41,996 bases of DNA. It comes from Gemmatimonadaceae bacterium. Its GTDB lineage: Bacteria; Gemmatimonadota; Gemmatimonadetes; Gemmatimonadales; Gemmatimonadaceae. Location: positions 1 to 41,996 of the forward strand of contig DASQFN010000095.1 in the NCBI GenBank assembly GCA_035633115.1. The letters run 5' to 3'. The notes beneath the pieces were generated by a model. The model made no database searches and was not told the DNA's origin. It saw nothing but the letters and a program-made list of their open reading frames with translations. Shown here one piece after another: positions 18,205 to 25,062 of the stretch (position 1 is the first letter of the stretch; each line of letters starts with the position of its first letter). The position numbers and the translations under genes are program-made.

Positions 18205-18612
18205 ATGGGCCAGTTCCTTCCCGCCGATCATTCGCTTGGCGACGCCAACACCATTGGTGGTTACATGGCGGTACACGCCAGGCCCGCGGCGTTCGAGGGG
18301 AAGGATGGCGCGTCGTACAGCGTGGAGATTCTCGCCGACCAGACCGGCGAGAGCGAGAGACCATTCGCCGCGTACCTCCTCTTCGTGAAGTGGCGTGAAG
18401 GAGACCCCGTCGCTGCGGGGCATCTCGAGACCGATTATCTGGCGTACGGTACGACGGAAGCCGCGGCGCTCGCCGAGCTCGGGGCGATGAAGCTGAGCGA
18501 AGTGCGAAGCCTGCTCGATCTACTCATCGCAGAGCGGGCGGCAATCGAGTCGGATCGCACTCCTGATGACGTCAGGTGGTGGGATGCGATGCGCGGCGAA
18601 GGCGACGTGTGA
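18205..18612 (+). CDS. Conserved-looking small protein of unknown function
   Basis: 135 aa, not recognised. It begins one base after the proline dehydrogenase stop and its own stop overlaps the probable GTG start of rsgA, so it sits inside the operon and is surely translated. It has no signal peptide or membrane segment. The N-terminal half looks like a mixed beta domain (GGYMAVHARPAAFEGKDG, YSVEILAD, PFAAYLLFVKWREGD). The C-terminal half is a long helix rich in Ala, Glu and Leu ending WWDAMRGEGDV. No catalytic pattern or cysteines are seen. A cytosolic role tied to its neighbours is all that can be inferred. Confidence 0.78.
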   Translation: MGQFLPADHSLGDANTIGGYMAVHARPAAFEGKDGASYSVEILADQTGESERPFAAYLLFVKWREGDPVAAGHLETDYLAYGTTEAAALAELGAMKLSEVRSLLDLLIAERAAIESDRTPDDVRWWDAMRGEGDV

Positions 18613-19589
18613 CCGGCGCTCCGAGACGATCGCGCGAGACCGGCGTCGTGATGAAAGGGACTGGGGGAATCTGGCAGGTCCGAACGGGCAAGGGCGAGAC
18701 ACTCGACGCCTCTCTTCGGGGGCGACTGAAGAAAGAACGGAACGACATCCTCAAGCTGGCTGTTGGCGACGATGTGGTCGTCGAGCGCGACGCCGATGCA
18801 AGCTGGGCGATCTCCGAGATTCTGCCGCGGCGGTCGCAGCTCGCGCGGCGGTTGCCCGGCGAAGGCCGCGGCGAGCGGATTGTCGCCGCGAACATAGACC
18901 AGGTCGTGGTGGTGTTCGCAGCCGCGAATCCCGAGCCTCACGTCCGGATGCTCGACCGGTTTCTCGTGATAGCCGAGGGAAACGATCTTCACGCGCGGGT
19001 GGTGATCAACAAGATCGAGCTGGTGAATCGTGCTGAAACGGAAAAGCGCTTCGCCGACTATGGCCGCGCTGGATATCCGGTTCACTTCACGAGCGTGAAG
19101 CAGGGCGTGGGACTCGACGAGCTTCACGACGCGCTCGCGGGACGAACGTCGGTGCTGAGCGGGCCTTCGGGCGTCGGAAAGTCGTCGCTGATGAACTCGA
19201 TGTATCCCGGCTTGAATTTGCGGGTCGGTGAGATCAGCGAGTCGGTGAACAAGGGCCGGCATACGACCGTCGGCGCTGTCCTGCATCCGTTGCCCCACTC
19301 GGGGCACGTCGTCGATACGCCCGGCCTCCGCGAAGTAGGGATGTGGGGAATGCCGTCGGAGGACCTCGACAAGTGCTTCCCGGAGCTCAGGCCGTATGTC
19401 GGCAAGTGTCGCTTCAACGACTGCACGCACCTGGCTGAGCCGGGTTGTGCCGTTACGGCGGCGGTCGAGTCGGGCGAGGTTTCACGCGAGAGATTCGAGA
19501 GCTACGCGAAGCTCCGCGGAGAGCTGGGAGAATCGGAGAAGAAGCTGGTGGACTACAGTCAGACTGCCAGGACGAGGAAAAGACGCTAG
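18609..19589 (+). CDS. rsgA: Ribosome small-subunit biogenesis GTPase RsgA
   Basis: 326 aa if started at GTG 18609, which overlaps the previous stop as GTGA; ATG 18651 (312 aa) fits the family N-terminus equally well. The circularly permuted GTPase order is visible. The OB-fold comes first, then the G4-like INKIE near 133 (Glu instead of the usual Asp). Then come the P-loop GPSGVGKSSLMN near 184 and DTPGLRE near 235. The C-terminal zinc site reads CRFNDCTHLAEPGC. RsgA binds the 30S subunit and uses GTP hydrolysis to check late maturation. It is the last gene of the fadI operon, an odd company for a ribosome factor. Confidence 0.93.
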   Translation: MTGAPRRSRETGVVMKGTGGIWQVRTGKGETLDASLRGRLKKERNDILKLAVGDDVVVERDADASWAISEILPRRSQLARRLPGEGRGERIVAANIDQVVVVFAAANPEPHVRMLDRFLVIAEGNDLHARVVINKIELVNRAETEKRFADYGRAGYPVHFTSVKQGVGLDELHDALAGRTSVLSGPSGVGKSSLMNSMYPGLNLRVGEISESVNKGRHTTVGAVLHPLPHSGHVVDTPGLREVGMWGMPSEDLDKCFPELRPYVGKCRFNDCTHLAEPGCAVTAAVESGEVSRERFESYAKLRGELGESEKKLVDYSQTARTRKRR

Positions 19590-19731
19590 CAGACCACTGC
19601 GGATGGACTGCGGAGGCCACCGGTCGTGCGATTGGGCTTCCACTGCCGATTATCCGATAACGCCTTGGCGCATTCTCCTCGGCAATGTGACCAATGCCGA
19701 GTGGACTCCCGCGGGGCGGAGGAAGTAAGAT

Positions 19732-19806
19732 ATGGGTATGGCGATCGCAATGCCGCGTTATACCGTCGACGACCTGAGATGTACATCCCACCTTCCGAGC
19801 GGGTGA
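19732..19806 (+). pseudogene. Possible N-terminal remnant of a Uma2/DUF820-type gene
   Basis: GGAGGAAG precedes ATG 19732, which opens a 24-codon frame beginning MGMAIAMPRYTVDDL and then stops. The start resembles the common opening of Uma2-family (DUF820) restriction-endonuclease-like proteins (MAMP..YTVDDL), after which nothing further of the family can be read. Together with the loss of any longer frame this suggests a stub left by deletion. The match is short and could be chance. The rest of 19590-19816 shows no gene. Confidence 0.3.
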
Positions 19807-19816
19807 AAATCTGGTA

Positions 19817-19950
19817 GCTGCGGAAGTGCACTGCGGACTGCGGTACTACACTGCGGACTGCGGACTAAACTGCGGACTGCGGTACTACTCTGCGGACTGC
19901 GGTACTACGCTGCGGACTGCGGACTAAGGATCAGTTACAAACTGCGGAAG
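19817..19950 (+). repeat. Left array of 19-20 bp repeats flanking the four-helix-bundle gene
   Basis: After a lead-in unit (gctgcggaagtgc) come five units. A-type units actgcggactgcggtactac lie at 19830-19849, 19869-19888 and 19889-19908. B-type units ending in actaa lie at 19850-19868 and 19909-19927. A partial unit ends the array at 19941-19950. The order from the outer edge is lead-in, A, B, A, A, B. The same order appears in inverted orientation at 20489-20611. There are no spacers, so this is not a CRISPR. Confidence 0.93.
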
Positions 19951-19966
19951 CCGCCGGCGGCGAAGT

Positions 19967-20386
19967 TTAGGGCCTGGCGGCGGACCTCGGGCGGATCAAG
20001 CGATCGCGCTCTCGCGGGATGATTGCCAGGAGGAGCCGGCGGATCTCTTCGAGCGCTCGTGCCCGTGCCTTTACGATTTCATCGCCGAGGACGGCCACTG
20101 ATGCGTCGTACCAAACCATGCTCTCGCGGGCGGAGCCTAGCGCATATTCGTAAAATCGGACGTGGTCGCGGCCTGAGCTACGCGAATAACCCTCCCCGAG
20201 ATTGGCCCCAATCGAACCAACAGCAGCATAAAGCTGTCCCGCAACTTTTTCCGTGACACGATGATGTTTCAGCGTCTCGCAATCATTCCAGGCGAGCTGA
20301 ATCAGCTCGGTGTAAAGCTGATACACTCTCATTCTCGACAGGGGATCCCGAATCCAATGTTCCGCCAGGCCGTCCGCATTTGCCAT
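19967..20386 (-). CDS. Four helix bundle protein (S23/intervening-sequence-protein family)
   Basis: 139 aa, all-helical. The family hallmark is clear: VTEKVAGQLYAAVGSIGANLGEGY is the central helix pair, followed by SRSSGRDHVRFYEYALGSARESMVWYDA. The opening DPLSRMRVYQLYTELIQLAW is typical of this family, which supports the long start at 20386; a second ATG at 20332 is possible. Relatives (TIGR02436, S23) are encoded in the intervening sequences of some 23S rRNA genes and resemble the Avd accessory protein of diversity-generating retroelements; they form pentameric barrels that bind nucleic acid. Here the gene is free-standing between rsgA and an esterase. It is framed on both sides by inverted arrays of repeats, so it may bind or be maintained with its own flanking DNA or RNA. 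No reverse transcriptase is nearby. Confidence 0.9.
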   Translation of the reverse strand: MANADGLAEHWIRDPLSRMRVYQLYTELIQLAWNDCETLKHHRVTEKVAGQLYAAVGSIGANLGEGYSRSSGRDHVRFYEYALGSARESMVWYDASVAVLGDEIVKARARALEEIRRLLLAIIPRERDRLIRPRSAARP

Positions 20387-20414
20387 TATGCGGAAGGTAT
20401 CGTCTTGACACAGG

Positions 20415-20479
20415 CTGGTCGGTTCGGAAACACGCCGAAGAAAGCGAAACCTCGCAGGCAGAACGAGGAAGCCGACCAG
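20415..20479. repeat. Inverted repeat CTGGTCGG / CCGACCAG upstream of the four-helix-bundle gene
   Basis: CTGGTCGG (20415-20422) and its perfect complement (20472-20479) lie between the gene's start codon and the right repeat array. The pair could form a stem in the gene's leader. It lies just inside the inverted arrays. Confidence 0.4.
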
Positions 20480-20488
20480 TTCCGCGGC

Positions 20489-20611
20489 CCGCAGTTTGAT
20501 CCGCAGTCCGCAGCGTAGTACCGCAGTCCGCAGTTTAGTCCGTAGTCCGCAGTGTCGTAGTACCGCAGTCCGCAGCGCGCTTCCGCAGTCCGCAGTGCAG
20601 TACGCAATAAA
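20489..20611 (-). repeat. Right array of 19-20 bp repeats, inverted relative to the left array
   Basis: Read on the minus strand the units repeat the left array: a lead-in with ctgcggaagcgc, then an A unit (with an extra gac), a B unit with one change (ctacggactaa), an A unit, and a B-like unit ending gatcaa. From the outer edge the order is lead-in, A, B, A, B, the same as on the left minus one A. The array begins 3 bp past the stop codon of the esterase gene. Confidence 0.92.
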
Positions 20612-20614
20612 CTG

Positions 20615-21784
20615 TTACCGCATGACCTCCCCAAGAAAATTCTCAATCGCGTACGTACTCAACTGGCCGCATGGCCCGTTGAAGTTGTAATCGCACCCGT
20701 GCGTTGCCCACGGGAGCCGCAGAAGGAAGTGCGGCCGATTCGCGGCCGCCAGCTTCGCAGCGAGGCGCTCGCTCTGTCGCACCCACACGAGCTCGTCCTT
20801 TTCACCGTGTATCAGCAGTGTCGGCACCGTCGAGGCTGAAACGAAATTGATTGGAGACGCTGTCCGGTACGCCTCCGGCTTCGTGCGCGGATTCCCGGCG
20901 AGATACGCTTCAAGAATCTCCGTGCTGTTGAGAACCCGCGGATTCGAAGGATTCTCGTAGCCGAACACCTGGTCCGACGGAGCGTAGAGCGCGGCCGCTC
21001 CGCGAATTGCCGGATCCCTCGCCGTGTACGCCGCCAGGAGCGCGAGCTGCCCGCCGGCTGAGCGGCCAACGAGGGCTATTCTGCTCGCATCGACCCCAAA
21101 GCGGGCCGCATTCGATTTCAGGAACTGGATTGCGCTCCTTACGTCCTCGCTCGCAGCGGGATGGGGAAACTGGGGCGCAAAGCGATAGCTCACGGCCGCT
21201 ACCGCGTAGCCATGCGCTGCGAGGTAGCGATTCAGCTCGCGGAGATCAGCCCGCGACCCGCCCCGCCATGATCCGCCGTGAATCATGACCACGAGCGGCA
21301 GAAGATCACCTGCTTGTCTCGTCGGCCGATAAAGATCGAGACCCAGCGGCTTTCCATTCCGCCGCACATAGGTCATTGTGTCGACGCGAACCGAAGGCGA
21401 GCGAACGCCAGTGAACAGCTCACGGTGTACGAACGGCGTTGTCCGCGCCGGCGCGTCCTGCGTCTGCCTCGGGTTCCTGCCTCCGAACGCGGAAATCAGC
21501 TGACCGGGAAGAGTTTCCGCGATCGGCGAAGCGCGGAGAAGCGGTGAGAGCGCCAGCGCAACGGCGATTAATGCGAGGACTGCGGAAAGCCTGCCCGGAA
21601 GGGTCTTCCACCATCCCGGCAAGAGGAGGATCAAGGCGGCGATCAGCGCCAGCACATGCCCCCACTCCGTGACGCCGATGGACAGCTGCCATCCCAGATA
21701 GGTCGGGGCAGGCAAAACAGCGAGCAGCGAGACAGCGAATAACACCAGCGCGAGGAGGAGCCGAACGTAGTTCACGGCCCGCAC
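20615..21784 (-). CDS. Alpha/beta-hydrolase esterase with N-terminal membrane segments
   Basis: 389 aa. Three hydrophobic segments (about residues 8-26, 40-57 and 64-84) anchor the N-terminus in the membrane. The catalytic domain follows from about 130. It shows the oxyanion motif MIHGGSWRGGS, the nucleophile elbow GRSAGG, an acid in HGEKDELVW and a His in ATHGCDYN. The pattern matches the BD-FAE/carboxylesterase type, cleaving short-chain or acetyl esters. The active site should face the periplasm or cytosol depending on topology, which cannot be settled here. It is the last gene of a minus-strand operon with OsmC (16-bp gap) and the sulfurtransferase. Its stop lies right at the edge of the repeat array. 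Confidence 0.9.
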   Translation of the reverse strand: MRAVNYVRLLLALVLFAVSLLAVLPAPTYLGWQLSIGVTEWGHVLALIAALILLLPGWWKTLPGRLSAVLALIAVALALSPLLRASPIAETLPGQLISAFGGRNPRQTQDAPARTTPFVHRELFTGVRSPSVRVDTMTYVRRNGKPLGLDLYRPTRQAGDLLPLVVMIHGGSWRGGSRADLRELNRYLAAHGYAVAAVSYRFAPQFPHPAASEDVRSAIQFLKSNAARFGVDASRIALVGRSAGGQLALLAAYTARDPAIRGAAALYAPSDQVFGYENPSNPRVLNSTEILEAYLAGNPRTKPEAYRTASPINFVSASTVPTLLIHGEKDELVWVRQSERLAAKLAAANRPHFLLRLPWATHGCDYNFNGPCGQLSTYAIENFLGEVMR

Positions 21785-21800
21785 CCCGCCGATCGCAGGA

Positions 21801-22286
21801 TCATTCCGACTCTGATGCCAGCTCTACCGTCCACTCAACCGGGACATCGGGACGCAGCGAATCCCTCACCGAGCAGTACTTCGTGACTGCAAGCTCCACC
21901 GCACGCTCGGCGTGCACTCGCTCAATACCCGTCCCTCCGATCCGGTAGGACATCATCACGTGCTCCAGACGGCGGGGAATCGTGTTCACTCTGTTCGCCA
22001 CGACATCTATCTCGAGCGACTCCACTGGCGTTCTCCGTTTGGCCAGTATGTCGACCACGTCAACAGCGGTGCACGACGCCAGCGAAGCCAGCAGACCGTC
22101 CACCGGGCTTGGCCCGGTCATCCCGTCTCCGTCGAATCGCACGGCGGGTCGGCCAGGACGTCCGACGTCGAACTTGCGTTCGCTCACCCATTTCAGTTGG
22201 ACTCGAGACGGCCTGCCCTTGGCAGCCGCCTCCTGGAGCCCCTCGGTTGAGGCGCGGAACCCGCCGGACGTTGGGGGGCCGGTCAC
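21801..22286 (-). CDS. OsmC family peroxide-reducing protein
   Basis: 161 aa from GTG 22286, chosen because its GTGA overlaps the sulfurtransferase stop; an ATG further upstream would overlap that gene by 49 bp. The OsmC fold has its two reactive cysteines: Cys72 in [17 protein letters not shown] and Cys138 in [10 protein letters not shown]. Such proteins reduce organic hydroperoxides using small thiols or lipoyl proteins. Coupling to a rhodanese-type gene upstream suggests a shared role in sulfur or peroxide stress. No regulator gene is adjacent. Confidence 0.9.
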   Translation of the reverse strand: MTGPPTSGGFRASTEGLQEAAAKGRPSRVQLKWVSERKFDVGRPGRPAVRFDGDGMTGPSPVDGLLASLASCTAVDVVDILAKRRTPVESLEIDVVANRVNTIPRRLEHVMMSYRIGGTGIERVHAERAVELAVTKYCSVRDSLRPDVPVEWTVELASESE

Positions 22287-23185
22287 TTTGGACCGCCCCT
22301 CTCGATCGGTGCACGAACGGCGTTGCCCCATTCCGTCCAGCTCCCATCATAGTTACGAACTTTCTCGTAGCCGAGGAGCTTCGTGAGAACGAACCAAGTA
22401 TGTGACGATCGCTCACCGATGCGGCAGTAGGCGATGACGTCGTCGTTGGGCCGGAGCCCCTGCTCCTTCTCATAGATCGCGCGCAGCTCGAACGCGGATT
22501 TGAACGTTCCGTCGGGATTCGCCGCGCGAGCCCACGGGACACTCTTTGCTCCGACGATATGGCCGCCGCGGAGCGTTCCCTCCTGCGGATAGTCGGGCAT
22601 GTGCGTTTTGGCCCCGCTGTACTCGTCGGGTGACCGAACGTCCACCAGCGGCTTGCCACGTTCCGAGTGCTCTCGAACCTGATGGAAGAATGCGCGAATC
22701 TCGTCGTCCGACCGCTGAGGCGCCTTGTAATCCGTGTTGTCGAACTTCGGCATTTCCGTTGTCATCGGACGCGTTTCCTGTTCCCACTTGATGCGGCCGC
22801 CGTCGAGCAGCTTCGCGTTGGTGAATCCGAAAAGCTGGAACACCCAGTACGCGTAAGCTGCCCACCAGTTGTTCTTGTCGCCGTAAAAGATGACGGTAGT
22901 GCTCTCGTCTATTCCTTTCGACCGGAGCAGCGTCTCGAACTGCTCCGACGAGACGTAGTCACGTAGAACGGGGTCGTTCAGGTCTTCGTGCCAGTCGACC
23001 TTCTGCGCGCCGGGAATGTGGCCGGTGTCGTAGAGAAGAACATCCTCGTCGCTTTCGATGATTCGGATGCCGGGATCGTCGAGGTGGGCGGCCAGCCACT
23101 CGGTGCTGACGAGTACTTCGGGGTGAGTGTATCCCTTCTGCGCGATGGACTGATCATCGTCCCGCGTCGGTGTCGTTACCGGCAT
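22283..23185 (-). CDS. Thiosulfate/3-mercaptopyruvate sulfurtransferase (two rhodanese domains)
   Basis: 300 aa from ATG 23185, which has AGGAG eight bases upstream; the frame is open for 22 more codons without a good site. There are two rhodanese domains. The first (about 20-135) is inactive-type with [10 protein letters not shown]. The second (about 165-295) has the active loop [10 protein letters not shown] with the sulfur-carrying Cys254. The CRIGER loop is closer to thiosulfate sulfurtransferases (CxxGxR) than to mercaptopyruvate enzymes. It transfers sulfane sulfur to cyanide or thiol acceptors. It leads the operon with osmC and the esterase and is divergent from the 2Fe-2S ferredoxin pair. 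Confidence 0.92.
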   Translation of the reverse strand: MPVTTPTRDDDQSIAQKGYTHPEVLVSTEWLAAHLDDPGIRIIESDEDVLLYDTGHIPGAQKVDWHEDLNDPVLRDYVSSEQFETLLRSKGIDESTTVIFYGDKNNWWAAYAYWVFQLFGFTNAKLLDGGRIKWEQETRPMTTEMPKFDNTDYKAPQRSDDEIRAFFHQVREHSERGKPLVDVRSPDEYSGAKTHMPDYPQEGTLRGGHIVGAKSVPWARAANPDGTFKSAFELRAIYEKEQGLRPNDDVIAYCRIGERSSHTWFVLTKLLGYEKVRNYDGSWTEWGNAVRAPIERGGPK

Positions 23186-23270
23186 GATGGCTCCTGTTAT
23201 TGCGCGTATTCTCAAACAACGCTTGCCTTGCGCGACTGTCAACCGGAGCACGACTGCCTCATCTTACGCC

Positions 23271-23597
23271 ATGGGCCAGTACCGTCATCACGTCTTTGTC
23301 TGCACGAGTGGAAAAACGTGCCCGCTCGCGAAGTCGGCTGAAGTGCATGCAACGCTCAAAAGGGAGGTGGCCGCAGCCGGAATTCGTGACGCGGTTCGCG
23401 TGAATCATTCCGGGTGCATGAGCCAATGCGGGCATGGGCCGATGGTTGTCGTCTACCCGGATGACATCTGGTACGCGGCGGTGGACGAAGCGGGCGCCCG
23501 CCGCATTGTCACAGAGCACCTCATCGGCGGGCGCGTTGTAACCGATTATCTCTACATCGCGCCGCCGGGCGATAACAAGCTGCCGGGCACGGAATGA
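23271..23597 (+). CDS. Thioredoxin-fold 2Fe-2S ferredoxin (first of a pair)
   Basis: 108 aa from ATG 23271, where homology begins. Four cysteines fit a 2Fe-2S cluster: Cys11 and Cys17 in FVCTSGKTCP, and Cys49 and Cys53 in GCMSQCGHGP. The strand MVVVYPDDIWY is typical of the thioredoxin-like ferredoxins (NuoE-like fold, as in Aquifex Fd1). It probably carries single electrons in the cytosol. The gene at 23639 encodes a relative with the same plan. Its partner is unknown; the divergent sulfurtransferase is the nearest redox gene. Confidence 0.9.
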   Translation: MGQYRHHVFVCTSGKTCPLAKSAEVHATLKREVAAAGIRDAVRVNHSGCMSQCGHGPMVVVYPDDIWYAAVDEAGARRIVTEHLIGGRVVTDYLYIAPPGDNKLPGTE

Positions 23598-23638
23598 AGC
23601 GACCGCGGACTGATTCGCGCGCTGGCTAGCTGGCCCAC

Positions 23639-23989
23639 ATGGCGATGGAAATCCGCGAGCCGGTCATGGAGCCGTATTCCCACCATGTTCTGGTATGTAC
23701 CGGCAGCTTTTGCTCGCCCGAGCGACGCGGCCGCGCACTGTACGCGCACCTCGCCGAGCTCCTGGAGCGGGAGGATCTTCTCTTCGGGCCCACGCGCGTG
23801 AAGCGTGGCGAGACGCCGTGCCTCGGCGTCTGTGCAGGAGGGCCGATCGTGGTGGTTTATCCCGAAGGCGTATGGTACGGCAACGTCACATTCGACTTAC
23901 TGGAGCGGATCGTAGTCGAGCATCTCAAGAACGGACGCGTCGTCCACGAAGCGGTATTCCATCGCCTCGCACCGATAAGAAAGGTCTAA
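23639..23989 (+). CDS. Thioredoxin-fold 2Fe-2S ferredoxin (second of a pair)
   Basis: 116 aa from ATG 23639; ATG 23645 or 23666 are also possible and no ribosome site decides. The cluster cysteines are Cys20 and Cys25 (LVCTGSFCSP) and Cys61 and Cys65 (TPCLGVCAGGP), with IVVVYPEGVWYG behind them. The protein is clearly related to the one encoded at 23271, with the same YP..(I/V)WY strand and the same ending (VEHL..GRVV), but has diverged elsewhere. This suggests an old tandem duplication with different partners. Its stop codon is the first three bases of the long palindrome at 23987-24157. Confidence 0.9.
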   Translation: MAMEIREPVMEPYSHHVLVCTGSFCSPERRGRALYAHLAELLEREDLLFGPTRVKRGETPCLGVCAGGPIVVVYPEGVWYGNVTFDLLERIVVEHLKNGRVVHEAVFHRLAPIRKV

Positions 23990-24157
23990 ACAGAGAAAGA
24001 CAAGACAGGAGCCGGCAGAGGTGCAGGAAGCGGCTTGGAGGTGCGACCGCGAAGGACAGCGTCGGGTGAGGCCGCAGAAACCATCTATCCTGGTGTAGTC
24101 AGCTGCAACCTGGCGGCCGAAAATTCTGCCGGCTCCCAGCATGCTCTTCTCTGTTTA
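23987..24157 (+). ncRNA. Candidate structured RNA or palindromic element, 171 nt
   Basis: Two nested perfect arms close this element. TAAACAGAGAA (23987-23997) pairs with 24147-24157, and GGAGCCGGCAGA (24008-24019) pairs with 24125-24136. A 10-by-10 nt internal loop separates them. Inside, GGTGCAG (24020-24026) can pair with CTGCAACC (24103-24110). GCGGC (24030-24034) can pair with 24071-24075 around a small hairpin at 24044-24064, and ACCA/TGGT forms another. The result looks like a closed multi-branch RNA fold. No run of T follows, so it is not a simple terminator. No known RNA family was recognised. The strand is assumed from the flanking genes; a mobile palindromic repeat is the alternative. 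Confidence 0.5.
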
Positions 24158-24257
24158 CAGATTGATTTACAAATGATCATGCCGCTGGAACACACGTCGG
24201 ATGGCATACCTCGTGCCTCTCAATGTCGTGTTCGGTACACATATTCTTGGAGGCAGC

Positions 24258-24593
24258 ATGGCAGGAAAAAGGGAGCTCATCGAGCCGCACGAAGGTGACG
24301 AGCGGTACATGAGACGGGACGAATCGGGCCAGTTCACCGAGAGCGACGACATGAACCGGTCTCTCTCTCGCGACAACGATCGCGAAGCTCAGCACACGTC
24401 GGAACCGGGTCAGGGCGACAGGGGCGACAGGGGCGACAGGTCACAGAGCGATCAAGGCAGCTCTGGCGACACCAGCAGAAAGGGCAGTTCCAGCAGCTCC
24501 AGCAGCTCGCGTAAGTCGGGCAGCCCGCGCGGCGCTGCGGGCAGACGCAACAAGGGCGGCACGGGCGGCACGGGCAGCGGCGGCGGCCGATAA
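24258..24593 (+). CDS. Small charged, low-complexity protein (stress-type, uncharacterised)
   Basis: 111 aa from ATG 24258, with GGAGG four bases upstream. The N-terminus KRELIEPHEGDERYMRRDESGQFTESDD followed by NRSLSRDN is a pattern recalled from many short hypothetical proteins of soil bacteria, often DNA-damage or desiccation associated, though the role is unproven. The rest is disordered: GDRGDRGD, then a run of serines, then a basic stretch and GGTGGTGSGGG. No membrane segment or cysteine. It stands alone between the palindromic element and a terminator at 24616. The high Gly/Ser/Arg content suggests nucleic acid binding or a hydrated filler, which is an inference. Confidence 0.8.
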   Translation: MAGKRELIEPHEGDERYMRRDESGQFTESDDMNRSLSRDNDREAQHTSEPGQGDRGDRGDRSQSDQGSSGDTSRKGSSSSSSSSRKSGSPRGAAGRRNKGGTGGTGSGGGR

Positions 24594-24615
24594 TCACTTT
24601 CAGCAGCACCCACCA

Positions 24616-24650
24616 GCGGGCGAGAGACAGCATCTCTCGCCCGCTTCCGT
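24616..24650 (+). terminator. Intrinsic-type hairpin after the small charged protein
   Basis: The perfect 12-bp arms GCGGGCGAGAGA (24616-24627) and TCTCTCGCCCGC (24633-24644) enclose the loop CAGCA. The tail TTCCGTT is only moderately T-rich, so termination may be partial. Confidence 0.75.
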
Positions 24651-24680
24651 TGCGAGCAGCCTTTACTTACTCTCCACGAA

Positions 24681-25016
24681 ATGCCGAGCCCGTTCAATCC
24701 GCGCCGCCTCGCGTTTGGCGCGGCAAGAAGGTTCATCTTCGACAACCGCGACCCTGAGGCCGTACTCGAGCGGATGGCCGGCATTGATCGCTACGGCAAC
24801 ATCCTGCCGTCAACCTCATTACATCCCGAGACCCTCATGTCCCGACCACGTGACCGCATACTTGCGAACCTCGATGAGATGTACAGTGAGGCCTTCGAGC
24901 GCGCGAAAGCTGCCGACGACCAGTCGCAGATGGCGTCGCTCGATTTCGCTTACCGCCGCGAGCAGCTCTACTTCGAGATCCTCCTCGACGTCCGTGACGC
25001 GCTGGAGCGTCGCTGA
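24681..25016 (+). CDS. Small helical protein of unknown function
   Basis: 111 aa, not recognised. It starts at ATG 24681 with no clear ribosome site. The N-terminus is basic (MPSPFNPRRLAFGAARRFIF). The middle (MAGIDRYGNILPSTSLHPETLM) looks like a loop, and the C-terminal 55 residues are two amphipathic helices rich in Asp, Glu, Arg and Leu (ILANLDEMYSEAFERAKAAD and LDFAYRREQLYFEILL). Coding frame use matches the neighbours (GC-rich third positions), so it is probably real. It lies 46 bp before terC in the same direction and may share its transcript. Confidence 0.7.
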   Translation: MPSPFNPRRLAFGAARRFIFDNRDPEAVLERMAGIDRYGNILPSTSLHPETLMSRPRDRILANLDEMYSEAFERAKAADDQSQMASLDFAYRREQLYFEILLDVRDALERR

Positions 25017-25062
25017 TCACACGCCTCCGCCGAAGCAGGACAACCCGTAGGGCGGCCAGGTC

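Noticed and set aside
18435-19430. A 331-codon open frame on the minus strand across rsgA
   Set aside because: It is antisense to RsgA with all its GTPase motifs and has no own family signature.
19817-19950. CRISPR array
   Set aside because: Units of 19-20 bp follow directly with no unique spacers, and no cas gene is present.
20386-20646. An 86-codon minus-strand frame through the right repeat array
   Set aside because: Its sequence merely translates the repeats (CGLRYY...), and the four-helix-bundle protein homology begins only after it.
23987-24157. 6S RNA, SRP RNA or tmRNA
   Set aside because: The closed, mostly paired outline is loosely like 6S RNA, but no signature sequence of any of these families was found, so no name is given.
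24187-24240. ECF-sigma promoter (GGAACA box) before the small charged protein
   Set aside because: No convincing -10 partner at the usual spacing.
25017-25062. Manganese (yybP-ykoY) riboswitch before terC
   Set aside because: The gap is only 46 bp and shows no such fold.
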